A stretch of DNA of 59,712 nucleotides from Oleiagrimonas sp035690885. GTDB lineage: Bacteria; Pseudomonadota; Gammaproteobacteria; Xanthomonadales; Rhodanobacteraceae. Each line of letters opens with the position of its first letter. The first letter of the stretch is position 1. The stretch is taken from contig DASSKC010000061.1 of assembly GCA_035690885.1 (NCBI GenBank), positions 1 to 59,712 of the forward strand, read 5' to 3'. The translations under genes and the position numbers were made by a program. The notes under the pieces are model-generated. The model was not told where the DNA came from and made no database searches. It saw only the letters and a list, made by a program, of their open reading frames with translations. Shown in pieces: positions 18,109 to 25,807 of the stretch.

Positions 18109-18184
18109 CCCGGCCATTGGAGCGGCAATGAATCTCCCCGGGGTGTTTTTGCAACGCTGAACGAATGTGAAACATCCCCATTTT

Positions 18185-18219
18185 GGCGGCCTGCACGTGC
18201 GGGCAGGCCGCCTTTTTTT
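18185..18219 (+). terminator. Rho-independent terminator after the transglutaminase-like gene
   Basis: A perfect 10-bp GC stem GGCGGCCTGC/GCAGGCCGCC with an 8-base loop is followed by seven T residues, about 75 bases after the stop codon. Confidence 0.92.
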
Positions 18220-18234
18220 ACACCGGAGGGACTT

Positions 18235-18365
18235 CTGAACAAGTCCAGCACAGTCGGCATGATATCCGGGAGGTCCGGCCGGAGCGCTGCGAGGCACCAT
18301 GGATATCACCCACGCACACCACGGCAACACGTTGGGCAGATGCCGGCTGCGCTGGACTTGTTCAG
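18235..18365. repeat. Nested long inverted repeat (131 bp)
   Basis: Outer arms CTGAACAAGTCCAGC (18235-18249) and GCTGGACTTGTTCAG (18351-18365) are perfect. Inside them CGGCAT/ATGCCG and GATATCC/GGATATC also pair in order. The whole unit could fold into a branched cruciform or RNA. It lies between a terminator and the serine hydrolase gene and is free of open frames. It may be a mobile palindromic element or a 5' leader structure. Confidence 0.7.
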
Positions 18366-18407
18366 AGGTTCTCCACGACACGGTTCTCCACTACAGGGGA
18401 TGCCCAC

Positions 18408-19967
18408 ATGAGCCCAGTGGCAAAATGCATGCTCGTGGCCACGGCCATGGCACTCGGTGTCGGGTCGGCCAGCGCGTCGACATCGGCAAGCAAGCATCCC
18501 GACACCGCGACGTACGACCGTCTGGTCGACGCCGTGGTCGCGCGCTACGACTTGCCGGGCATCGTCGTCGGCGTGATCGATCACGGCAAGGTGGTTTACA
18601 AGCGCGCCATCGGCAAGCTTCCCTCGGGCCAGCCGATCAATGCCGACAGCCTGTTCGAGATCGGCTCCAACACCAAGGCCATGACGGTCACGCTGCTGGC
18701 GCGGCTGGTGCAGCAGGGCAAGGTCCAGTGGGATGCGCCGGTCACTGATTATTTGCCGAACTTCCGCATGTACGACCCGTGGGTGACGAAAAACATGGAG
18801 GTCGGCGACTTGCTGGCCCACCACAGCGGGTTGCCGCTTGGTGGTGGCGACCTCATGCTGTGGCCGACACCCAACCATTTCACTCCCGAGGACGTCGTGC
18901 ACGGCTTGCGCTACATCAAGCCGGCCTACAGTTTCCGTTCCGGCTATGCCTACGACAACACGCTTTATATTGTTGCCGGGCAGGTCGCGGCCACCGTGGG
19001 CGGCGCGCCGTACGGCAAGTTGCTGCGCCGCGAGGTGTTCGAGCCACTGGGCATGAAGCGCTGCCGGATCGGCACCTGGAGCCGCAGCAAGGTCGGCAAC
19101 GTGGCGCGTCCGCATGTGATGCGCAACGGCAAGAGCATCTTGTTGCCGACACACGGCGATATCGTGCATCCGGCCACCATGGATGCCGCCGGCGGCGTAC
19201 GTTGCAGCTTGAATGCCATGCTCAAGTGGGTGAAGAACTGGCTGATGCCGACGCCCGATCAACTGGCCTGGCTGTCCCCCGAACTGCGCCGCAGCGAGTG
19301 GCAGATCTACACGCCGATGCCGATTTCCGAGCGTCGCCATGAGTGGGACGGCACCTTGTTTCTCGGCAACGGCCACGGCTGGCGCATTTCCGATGTCGAT
19401 GGCCAGATGACGGTGTGGCATACCGGCACCCTGGCGGGCATGTACTCGTCGGTGATGCTGCTGCCGTTCCAGGACAGCGGCTTCGTGTTCATGATCAATA
19501 CCAACGCGCCGGATGCGCGCACGGTGCTGACCGAAGTGTTGACCAAGCAATTCACCGCGCCCGACAAGGCACGCACGGTAGCCAGTTATGCCGACGAGCT
19601 GGCGCGCGCGGCTGCGGCTCGGCCCGAGTCACATGCACCCGACACCTCGGCTCGCCATTCGGTGTCGCCCGCGGAAATGCAGGCGAAGCTCGGCGTGTGG
19701 CGCGACCCGTGGTTCGGCAAGGTGCGCATTTGCCCGCATGATGGCAAAGTGCGGTTTGCGTCGAAGATGTCGCCGATGCTGACCGGTGAGGTCATGCGTC
19801 TGGGTAAACGCTACATGGTGCACTGGGCGCACGGCGATGCCGATGCGTGGTTGAAGTTTCCAGCCGGGGACGACGGCATTCTGCGCATGCACAAGATCGA
19901 CCCCAATGCCGATTTCAGTTATGACTATGACGATCTGCATTTCACCCGGCTGCACGGGTGCCAATGA
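18408..19967 (+). CDS. Exported beta-lactamase-fold serine hydrolase (PBP-like peptidase)
   Basis: 519 residues with a signal peptide ending near GSASAS. The class C beta-lactamase/DD-peptidase fold is shown by S87-N-T-K90 (SxxK, in EIGSNTKAMT), a Tyr motif in SGYAYDNTLY, and WHTGTLAG, where His replaces Lys of the KTG box; this is usual in the esterase/aminopeptidase branch. A C-terminal lipocalin-like extension (about 420-519, GVWRDPWFGKVRI) resembles the DUF3471-type tail. The ATG at 18408 is preceded by AGGGGA. With the VanX-like gene 27 bases downstream it probably forms a two-gene operon. Hydrolysis of D-amino-acid-containing wall peptides is the favoured reading; beta-lactamase activity is possible but unsupported. 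Confidence 0.86.
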   Translation: MSPVAKCMLVATAMALGVGSASASTSASKHPDTATYDRLVDAVVARYDLPGIVVGVIDHGKVVYKRAIGKLPSGQPINADSLFEIGSNTKAMTVTLLARLVQQGKVQWDAPVTDYLPNFRMYDPWVTKNMEVGDLLAHHSGLPLGGGDLMLWPTPNHFTPEDVVHGLRYIKPAYSFRSGYAYDNTLYIVAGQVAATVGGAPYGKLLRREVFEPLGMKRCRIGTWSRSKVGNVARPHVMRNGKSILLPTHGDIVHPATMDAAGGVRCSLNAMLKWVKNWLMPTPDQLAWLSPELRRSEWQIYTPMPISERRHEWDGTLFLGNGHGWRISDVDGQMTVWHTGTLAGMYSSVMLLPFQDSGFVFMINTNAPDARTVLTEVLTKQFTAPDKARTVASYADELARAAAARPESHAPDTSARHSVSPAEMQAKLGVWRDPWFGKVRICPHDGKVRFASKMSPMLTGEVMRLGKRYMVHWAHGDADAWLKFPAGDDGILRMHKIDPNADFSYDYDDLHFTRLHGCQ

Positions 19968-19994
19968 CGTTTGACGGGTTTCGGAGGCAATGCC

Positions 19995-20756
19995 ATGCGC
20001 AAGTGTGTTGATGCGGTTCGTGTCGGGCGGTTTGGTCGCGTGGCGTGGCTGGCAGTGGTCTTCGCGAGTCTGACCCTGGTCACGTGCGGTGCTTTGGCGG
20101 CAACACCGCCGAAGGTGTCGCCAGCCACCACCATGGCCCAGGCCGGCATGGTCGATATCCGCACACTGGTGCCGGACATCGCCGAGGACATGAAGTACGC
20201 CGGTCACGACAATTTCACCGGCGCACCGGTACCGGGTTACGACGCGGCCAAGTGCTTTTTGCTCAAGCCGGTCGCGCAGGCGCTGGCCCGTGTCGAGTAT
20301 ACGTTGCGCAAAAAGCACATGCGCTTGAAGATCTGGGATTGCTACCGGCCGACACGCGCGGTGGCGGCGTTCATGGCCTGGGCCGAAGACCTTGACGACC
20401 AGAGTACCAAGGCGGCGCACTATCCGAACGTACCCAAAAGCGAGATCGTCGCCGACGGCTACGTGGCAAGAGTGTCCAACCACAGCCGCGCGACCACGGT
20501 CGACTTGACCCTGATGCGCTGCGATGCGGACGGAAAACATTGCCATGCCCTGGACATGGGCACGCATTTCGACCTGTTCGATCCACGCGCGCATACCGAT
20601 TCGAAGAAGGTCACGGCCGAACAACATGCAAACCGCGAGAAGTTGCTCAAGGCCATGGCGGCGCAGGGCTTCAAGAACTACCCCGGCGAGTGGTGGCATT
20701 ACACCCTGGTGATGCATCCGCAACCGAAGACGCTTTACAACGTACCGGTGCGGTGA
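19995..20756 (+). CDS. D-Ala-D-Ala dipeptidase (VanX/DdpX-like), exported
   Basis: Zinc D,D-dipeptidase of the M15D family, 253 residues including an N-terminal hydrophobic export segment (RVAWLAVVFASLTLVTCG). The zinc ligands are visible with VanX spacing: H163 and D170 in SNHSRATTVDLTL, and H235 with catalytic E232 in GEWWHYTL. WDCYRPTRA carries the substrate-binding arginine. As in periplasmic or DdpX-type members, the likely job is to use D-Ala-D-Ala from murein turnover as a nutrient rather than vancomycin resistance; no vanH/vanA or VanS/VanR genes are near. The ATG at 19995 has GGAGGC seven bases upstream, so the longer TTG start was rejected. It is probably co-transcribed with the serine hydrolase. 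Confidence 0.92.
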   Translation: MRKCVDAVRVGRFGRVAWLAVVFASLTLVTCGALAATPPKVSPATTMAQAGMVDIRTLVPDIAEDMKYAGHDNFTGAPVPGYDAAKCFLLKPVAQALARVEYTLRKKHMRLKIWDCYRPTRAVAAFMAWAEDLDDQSTKAAHYPNVPKSEIVADGYVARVSNHSRATTVDLTLMRCDADGKHCHALDMGTHFDLFDPRAHTDSKKVTAEQHANREKLLKAMAAQGFKNYPGEWWHYTLVMHPQPKTLYNVPVR

Positions 20757-20880
20757 CGGGTAGCGTGCACTTCGTGCACGACATGAGCATCGGTTGCAGG
20801 TCGGGCACCGCCCGACAACCGGCCCGCATGCGCTCATGAAGGGACTCTCGAGAAACGCGCCAATCTGTTCGACCGCCATT

Positions 20881-20970
20881 GTAGGAGCGGCGGAAGCCGC
20901 GATTGGCCACGCCGTGCCGGGACAAATGATGTCTTGCGGCGTTCCCGGTCCCGGCTTCCGCCGCTCCTAC
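20881..20970. repeat. REP/BIME-type inverted repeat, second copy
   Basis: Arms of 19 bp (20881-20899 and 20952-20970) begin and end with GTAGGAGCGGC/GCCGCTCCTAC, the same family as at 9821-9904. It lies in the 240-base gap between the convergent vanX-like and ybbN-like genes and may act as a terminator or mRNA stabiliser for both. The remaining bases of the gap show no gene. Confidence 0.85.
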
Positions 20971-20996
20971 GGTGCGTCACATGCGCGGTGGGCTGA

Positions 20997-21878
20997 TCAG
21001 AACAGCAGCGACGCCATGCGGCGTCGATACGCACCCACCAGCGCCGCATCGTCGAGCGCGGCAAAGGCGGCCAGCAGACGTTTTTTGGCGCGTCCGTCCT
21101 GCCACTCGCGTGCGTGTTCCAGCGCGTACAGGAACTGCTCCAGACCGGCATCGGGACTGTTCCCCATCAGCAACCGCACGCCCAGCAGGTCGCGAGCTTC
21201 CCAGTCCTCGGGATTGTCCTGGACGCGTTGTTGCAGCGTATCGATGTCCGGTGCGCCATCCAGTGCGCGCGCAAGCTCGATGCGTGCGCGCAGCGTGTTG
21301 GCACGTGCATCAGTGGCCAGGTTGGCGGGCAGGGCGGACAGTTCGTTTTCGGCGGCATCGACCTGGTCGGCTTGCAGCAATGCGGCAACCAGGTCCAGGC
21401 GCAGCTCCGGTCGATCTGCCTGTGCGGCAATCTCGCCGCGCAGCCGTTCGACTGCCTGTTCAGGGGGTTCACTGGTTTCGGTTGCGTCGTCCGGCGTTGG
21501 CGCAGGCGCGTTCTCGTCGGCGATCACGGGCGACAGGTGGCGGCCGAGGAACTCGCGTATCTCGCCTTCGGGCAAGGCACCGGCAAAACCATCCACGGGC
21601 TTGCCGCCGGAAACCAGCATGACGGTGGGTATGCTGCGGATGCCGAATGCCTGGGCCAGTGTTTTCTGGCTGTCCACGTCGATCTTGCCGAGTCGGAACG
21701 CGCCGTCGTATGCCTCGGCCAATTTGTCGAGGATCGGTCCGAGCGCCTTGCATGGCCCGCACCACTCGGCCCAGAAGTCGAGAACGACCGGCGTATCCAT
21801 GGACGCCGTGAGGACTTCGGTCTCGAAATTGTCCTCGGTGACATCGAAAATGCGGGATGGTGGCGTGGGGAGTTCCAT
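20997..21878 (-). CDS. YbbN/CnoX-like thioredoxin with TPR-type C-terminal domain
   Basis: Cytoplasmic thioredoxin-domain co-chaperone of 293 residues, close to E. coli YbbN (284). Residues 10-115 form a thioredoxin domain with WAEWCGPC (C40, C43), a complete CxxC redox site, whereas E. coli YbbN lacks one. IRSIPTVMLV supplies the cis-proline. Residues about 150-293 are the helical TPR-like half (ERLRGEIAAQADRPELRLDL, NPEDWEARDLLG). Known relatives protect proteins from aggregation and mixed disulfides during oxidative stress. The start MELPTPPSRIFDV is where family similarity begins; ATGs 4 and 12 codons upstream are possible. It is divergent from the pqi operon. Confidence 0.88.
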   Translation of the reverse strand: MELPTPPSRIFDVTEDNFETEVLTASMDTPVVLDFWAEWCGPCKALGPILDKLAEAYDGAFRLGKIDVDSQKTLAQAFGIRSIPTVMLVSGGKPVDGFAGALPEGEIREFLGRHLSPVIADENAPAPTPDDATETSEPPEQAVERLRGEIAAQADRPELRLDLVAALLQADQVDAAENELSALPANLATDARANTLRARIELARALDGAPDIDTLQQRVQDNPEDWEARDLLGVRLLMGNSPDAGLEQFLYALEHAREWQDGRAKKRLLAAFAALDDAALVGAYRRRMASLLF

Positions 21879-21995
21879 GCGACGGCACATCGGCAGTGAA
21901 GGTCGTGGAAGCATAACAAGGGACTCTCCAACCTGTACGTATCCGCTACATCGGCGATAATGTGGGTAAGGGAGGCCAACTGGAGCACGCCGCTC

Positions 21996-22610
21996 ATGCA
22001 CACCGATGCATCATCGCTGGTGATTTGCGAGCATTGCGATGCGGTTTATCGCAGGCGTCTGCTTGCCTGCGGCGAGCGCGCCATGTGCGTGCGCTGCGGC
22101 GCGGTGCTGTATCGCCACCAGCGGCTGGGCGTGAACAGCGTGCTGGCGCTGTCGGTGACGGGGCTGATCGTGTTGCTGATCGCCAACCTGGCGCCGATCG
22201 TCACCATTGCCGTCAGTGGCGTGAGCCACACGACCACGTTGTGGGGCGCGATCATCGCCGCCTGGCATGAGCACGCGAAGGTGGTCGCGGCGTTGGCTGC
22301 GGTGGCCTTGTTCGTGGCGCCGCTGTTTCAATTCGTGTTGCTGGCATGGACGTGTGCGTTCGTGCGCATTGGCCGTCGCCCGCCCGGGTTGATTCAGGTG
22401 GTGCGGGGACTGCAGTGGCTGCGTCCATGGAGCATGATCGAGGTGCTGATGCTGGGTATCCTGGTTGCCGTGGTCAAATTGCAGTCGGTGTTCGACGTGA
22501 GCGCGGATGCCGGCCTGTGGGCTTTTGCGGTATTGATGGTCCTGGTCACGCTGGTCGCGTCCTGGGACGCGCGTCGATTGTGGGACGACATGCCGGAGGC
22601 ATGCACGTGA
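21996..22610 (+). CDS. pqiA: PqiA-family membrane protein, first half-size copy
   Basis: Inner-membrane component of a Pqi/Yeb-type MCE lipid-trafficking system, 204 residues. Two Cys pairs (ICEHCDAVY and CVRCGAVLY) form a zinc-ribbon-like N-terminus, followed by four transmembrane segments. It corresponds to one of the two repeated halves of E. coli PqiA, which is a single ~417-residue protein. Its stop overlaps the start of the second copy (GTGA), and all four genes 21996-25556 overlap, so they are translationally coupled. ATG 21996 is used; another ATG 36 bases upstream lacks a ribosome-binding site. Confidence 0.88.
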   Translation: MHTDASSLVICEHCDAVYRRRLLACGERAMCVRCGAVLYRHQRLGVNSVLALSVTGLIVLLIANLAPIVTIAVSGVSHTTTLWGAIIAAWHEHAKVVAALAAVALFVAPLFQFVLLAWTCAFVRIGRRPPGLIQVVRGLQWLRPWSMIEVLMLGILVAVVKLQSVFDVSADAGLWAFAVLMVLVTLVASWDARRLWDDMPEACT

Positions 22611-23263
22611 GCGTGGCACGTCCGTCGTCACCGCCCACGGCGCGTCAGCTGGGTCTGGTCGGTTGCCATGTTTGCGGCGTGGTCTGTCGCAGCAGCGGCG
22701 AAGGGCGCGTGGGCGCCTGCCCGCGCTGCGGTGCCAGCCTGCATCGGCGCAAGCCCGGTAGCATCTCGCGTACGTGGGCGTTGTTGATTGCCGCGATGAT
22801 CCTGTACATACCGGCTAACGTGGTACCGGTGATGCGCACCGCCAGCCTGTTTGCGTCCAGCGACAACACCATCCTGAGCGGCGTGGTGGAGTTGTGGGTG
22901 GTCGGGTCGCCGGACCTGGCCGTCATCGTGTTTTTTGCCTCGATCATGGTGCCGGTGCTCAAGTTCATCGCCCTCGGCTGGTTGCTGGTAAGCGTGCAGC
23001 GTCGGCGCGGACGCTGGCCGCAGCGTCAACGCACGCGGCTGTATCGCATTGTCGAGCACATGGGCTACTGGTCCATGCTGGACGTGTTCGTGGTGACGTT
23101 GTTGACCGGCGCGGTGCAGCTGTCGCCACTGGCCGAGGTGTTGCCGTTGCCGGGCATCACATGGTTTGCGCTGGTGGTGGTGCTGACGGTGTTGGCATCG
23201 CAATGCTTTGATCCCCGCCTCATCTGGGACCCGAGTCCCGGCATCGGACAGGAAGATCCATGA
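22607..23263 (+). CDS. pqiA: PqiA-family membrane protein, second half-size copy
   Basis: 218-residue partner of the preceding gene with its own Cys motifs (GCHVCGVVC, CPRCGASLHRR) and four membrane spans, including YIPANVVPVM and VEHMGYWSMLDVFV, a hallmark loop of PqiA. Together the two genes equal one full PqiA, so a split or unfused heterodimer is likely. The GTG at 22607 is chosen because GGAGG lies eight bases upstream; the ATG at 22601 is only two bases from it. The stop overlaps the pqiB ATG by four bases. Confidence 0.87.
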   Translation: MSVARPSSPPTARQLGLVGCHVCGVVCRSSGEGRVGACPRCGASLHRRKPGSISRTWALLIAAMILYIPANVVPVMRTASLFASSDNTILSGVVELWVVGSPDLAVIVFFASIMVPVLKFIALGWLLVSVQRRRGRWPQRQRTRLYRIVEHMGYWSMLDVFVVTLLTGAVQLSPLAEVLPLPGITWFALVVVLTVLASQCFDPRLIWDPSPGIGQEDP

Positions 23264-24945
23264 CTGAATCGAACGACCCGCACACCTCGCCCGAGGTGGC
23301 CGACGACCTTCCGCAGCCGGCCGCGGTGCGCAAGCGTCGCTGGACCGTTTCGTTGATCTGGCTGGTGCCGTTGATCGCGGCATTGATCGGGCTGTCGCTG
23401 GTGGTCACGGCCTGGCTGCAGGCCGGTCCGACCATCGTGGTCACCTTCGACAGCGCACAGGGCATCACCGCCGGCAAGACCGAAGTCAAATACAAGAACG
23501 TGGTCATCGGCAAGGTCCGCGGCATCGACCTCAGCGATGACCGCTCCAAGGTGCTGGTCACGGTGGCACTGGAGAAGAAGGCGCAAAGCTTTGCCACCGA
23601 GGGCAGTCGTTTCTGGGTGGTGCGGCCGCGGATCGGACTTGGTGGTGTGTCCGGTTTGGGAACGCTTTTTTCCGGTGCCTACATCGGCGCCGATACCGGT
23701 GGGTCGAAAAAGACCAAGACGCGCTTCAAGGGGTTGGAAACGCCGCCGCCGCTGACCCACAACGAGGCCGGACGCAGCTTTCTGTTGACCAGCGACAACC
23801 TCGGCTCGCTGGATATCGGCTCGCCGGTGTATTACCGCCGCATCCAGGTCGGCCGCGTGGTGGCCTTCCATTTGAACCAGGATGGCACGGGCGTCACCGT
23901 ACAGGTGTTCATCAAGGCGCCGAACGATCAATTCGTGACAACCGCGACGCGCTTCTGGAACGCCAGCGGCGTGGACGTGTCGGTGGGCGCGGGCGGTCTG
24001 AAGGTGAATACGCAATCGCTGGCATCGGTCATTTCCGGCGGCGTGGCCTTCAGTACGCCGGCCAGCGGCAACGAGGCCAAGCCCGCTCCCGTGGATGCGC
24101 GTTTCCGGCTGTATGGCAACAAGGCCGCGGCCATGCGCCCGCCGGATGGCCAGCCGCTGGTGCTGAAGATGCGTTTTCACCAGTCCGTGCGTGGGCTGGA
24201 GGTCGGCGCGCCGGTGGATTTCCTGGGTATCGAGTTGGGCAACGTGACCTCCGTATCACTCGATTTCGATCCGAAAACCAAGCGTTTCCCGGCCGACGTG
24301 ACCGCCGTGATCTATCCCGACCGCATCGGCAAGGCCAACCAGCGCTTCAAGCAGAAGACCGGCAATACCACTCCCGGTGCATTGCTCGGCATTCTGGTCA
24401 GGCATGGCCTGCGCGCGCAGTTGCGCAACGGCAACCTGCTGACCGGCAAACTGTATGTGGCGCTGGACTTCTTCCCGGATGCGCCCGATGTCAAGTACAG
24501 CCCCGGTCTGGATCCGCTTGTGGTGCCGACCATGCCGGGCAGTTTCGATCGCTTGCAGCAGCAGCTGTCCGACATCGTGGGCAAGGTGCACAAGATTCCG
24601 TTCGATCAGATCGGCAATCGGCTCAATGACAGTCTGGGTCATCTTGATACCTTGCTCCAGCAGTTCAACGACAAGCTGGTGCCGAGTGCGACCTCGACGC
24701 TCAAGCAGGCCCGGAAAACGCTGGATACGGCGGGCAATGCCCTGGCCGGCGGTTCGCCGTTGCGACAGAACCTGGGCCAGACCCTGATCCAGTTGCAGCG
24801 TGCGGCGCGCTCGCTGCGCGTGTTGACCAGCTATTTGTCGCGGCACCCCGAGTCGCTGTTGCGCGGCCGGCAGAACAACGCGCCGCCAGCGCCCCAGCCA
24901 ACGCCGCCAGCGGCGTCATCCCGACCGCCAAGGAGCCAACCATGA
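23260..24945 (+). CDS. pqiB: PqiB-like MCE (MlaD-domain) protein
   Basis: 561-residue periplasm-spanning MCE protein anchored by one N-terminal helix (SLIWLVPLIAALIGLSLVV). Three MlaD-type beta-barrel domains follow: from TIVVTFDSAQGITAGKTEVK (about 60), from LGSLDIGSPVYYRRIQVGRV (about 185) and from VRGLEVGAPVDFLGIELG (about 310). An alpha-helical C-terminus (about 430-530; LQQQLSDIVGKVHK, LGHLDTLLQQFNDK) would form the needle described for PqiB. The tail is Pro-rich (NNAPPAPQPTPPAASS). It is predicted to hexamerise into a tunnel carrying lipids between membranes together with PqiA and PqiC. It overlaps both neighbours by four bases. Confidence 0.92.
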   Translation: MTESNDPHTSPEVADDLPQPAAVRKRRWTVSLIWLVPLIAALIGLSLVVTAWLQAGPTIVVTFDSAQGITAGKTEVKYKNVVIGKVRGIDLSDDRSKVLVTVALEKKAQSFATEGSRFWVVRPRIGLGGVSGLGTLFSGAYIGADTGGSKKTKTRFKGLETPPPLTHNEAGRSFLLTSDNLGSLDIGSPVYYRRIQVGRVVAFHLNQDGTGVTVQVFIKAPNDQFVTTATRFWNASGVDVSVGAGGLKVNTQSLASVISGGVAFSTPASGNEAKPAPVDARFRLYGNKAAAMRPPDGQPLVLKMRFHQSVRGLEVGAPVDFLGIELGNVTSVSLDFDPKTKRFPADVTAVIYPDRIGKANQRFKQKTGNTTPGALLGILVRHGLRAQLRNGNLLTGKLYVALDFFPDAPDVKYSPGLDPLVVPTMPGSFDRLQQQLSDIVGKVHKIPFDQIGNRLNDSLGHLDTLLQQFNDKLVPSATSTLKQARKTLDTAGNALAGGSPLRQNLGQTLIQLQRAARSLRVLTSYLSRHPESLLRGRQNNAPPAPQPTPPAASSRPPRSQP

Positions 24946-25556
24946 GGCGTCTCGTACTTTGCCTGTCCCTGTCTTGTCTGGTGTTGGCGCTTGGCGCTTG
25001 CCGTTCGGCGCCCACGCATTTCTACACGTTGTTGCCGCCGGCATCGGCGTCGGAGGTGCGCGGTCACGCCGCGTATGACATCGCGGTGCTTCCGGTCACC
25101 ATTCCGGCCCAGGTCGATCGTCCGCAGATGGTGGTGCGCGATGGAGATGGCAGCGTCGCGCTGCTGCAGGGTCAGCGCTGGATCGGACCTCTGGGTGACG
25201 AAATCCGCAGCGCCGTTTCCATCGGGCTCATGCGTCGCCTCGGCGCCAAGGATGTGTACGGTTTGCCGCACGATTCGGATACCCCGGTGTACCGCGTCAA
25301 TGTCAATGTGCGGCGCTTCGAGTCCGCACCCGGTCAGTACACTTATCTGCTGGCGGCATGGAGTGTGCACGCGGACAAGAGTGGCAACGATCCGACCATT
25401 GCCTGCACCAGCGACATTCGTGAATCCGTCGGCGCGGGGTACGCGGCATTGGCACGCGGTCATCAAACGGCCTTGTACGCGTTGGCGGGCGACATCGCCA
25501 CGGTGATACAAGCCGCGGCCGGCGGGGATGCGATGCATTGTCCCGGGCGCCATTGA
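24942..25556 (+). CDS. pqiC: PqiC-like lipoprotein (ABC-type transport auxiliary family)
   Basis: 204-residue lipoprotein with lipobox LALGAC (lipidated Cys near residue 20) and no Asp at +2 (Cys-Arg-Ser), consistent with outer-membrane sorting. The fold signature THFYTLLPPA and AYDIAVLPVTIPAQVDRPQM matches PqiC/YmbA-type auxiliary proteins, which dock the PqiB needle to the outer membrane. It ends the operon. The next gene is in the xylan locus after 251 bases. Confidence 0.9.
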   Translation: MRRLVLCLSLSCLVLALGACRSAPTHFYTLLPPASASEVRGHAAYDIAVLPVTIPAQVDRPQMVVRDGDGSVALLQGQRWIGPLGDEIRSAVSIGLMRRLGAKDVYGLPHDSDTPVYRVNVNVRRFESAPGQYTYLLAAWSVHADKSGNDPTIACTSDIRESVGAGYAALARGHQTALYALAGDIATVIQAAAGGDAMHCPGRH

Positions 25557-25621
25557 CGCGTGCCCGATCCACGGTAGCTACTTTGCATCGATCGTTATTT
25601 GTCGGACTTGTGGTGCGATTA

Positions 25622-25635
25622 AGTTAGCGCTATCA
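25622..25635. promoter_or_regulatory. XylR-type operator upstream of the transporter-GH43 unit
   Basis: AGTTAGCGCTATCA has the TAGCGCTA core and matches the xylose/xylan operator consensus known from Xanthomonas and Caulobacter (TGGTAGCGCTAACA) at most positions. It lies 172 bases before the transporter start in the otherwise empty 251-base gap after pqiC. Confidence 0.8.
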
Positions 25636-25807
25636 TTTTTTCGTGCGCCATTGATCGACATGGATTTCTCCATTCGGCCATGACGCGTCGGGGATGGCAA
25701 TTGTCCGTCCTCGTGTACGGTGCGAGGAGGGCGCAGTGCAATCGTCAAATGCCACGCGAAAAGCTGCATCGGGCATCCGCGTCACGACCGTGGCCCGGGG
25801 GTGATCC

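Noticed and set aside
19995..20756. VanX-type gene as a vancomycin-resistance determinant
   Set aside because: No VanH, VanA-type ligase or VanRS genes are present. The protein has an export signal and sits with cell-wall salvage genes.
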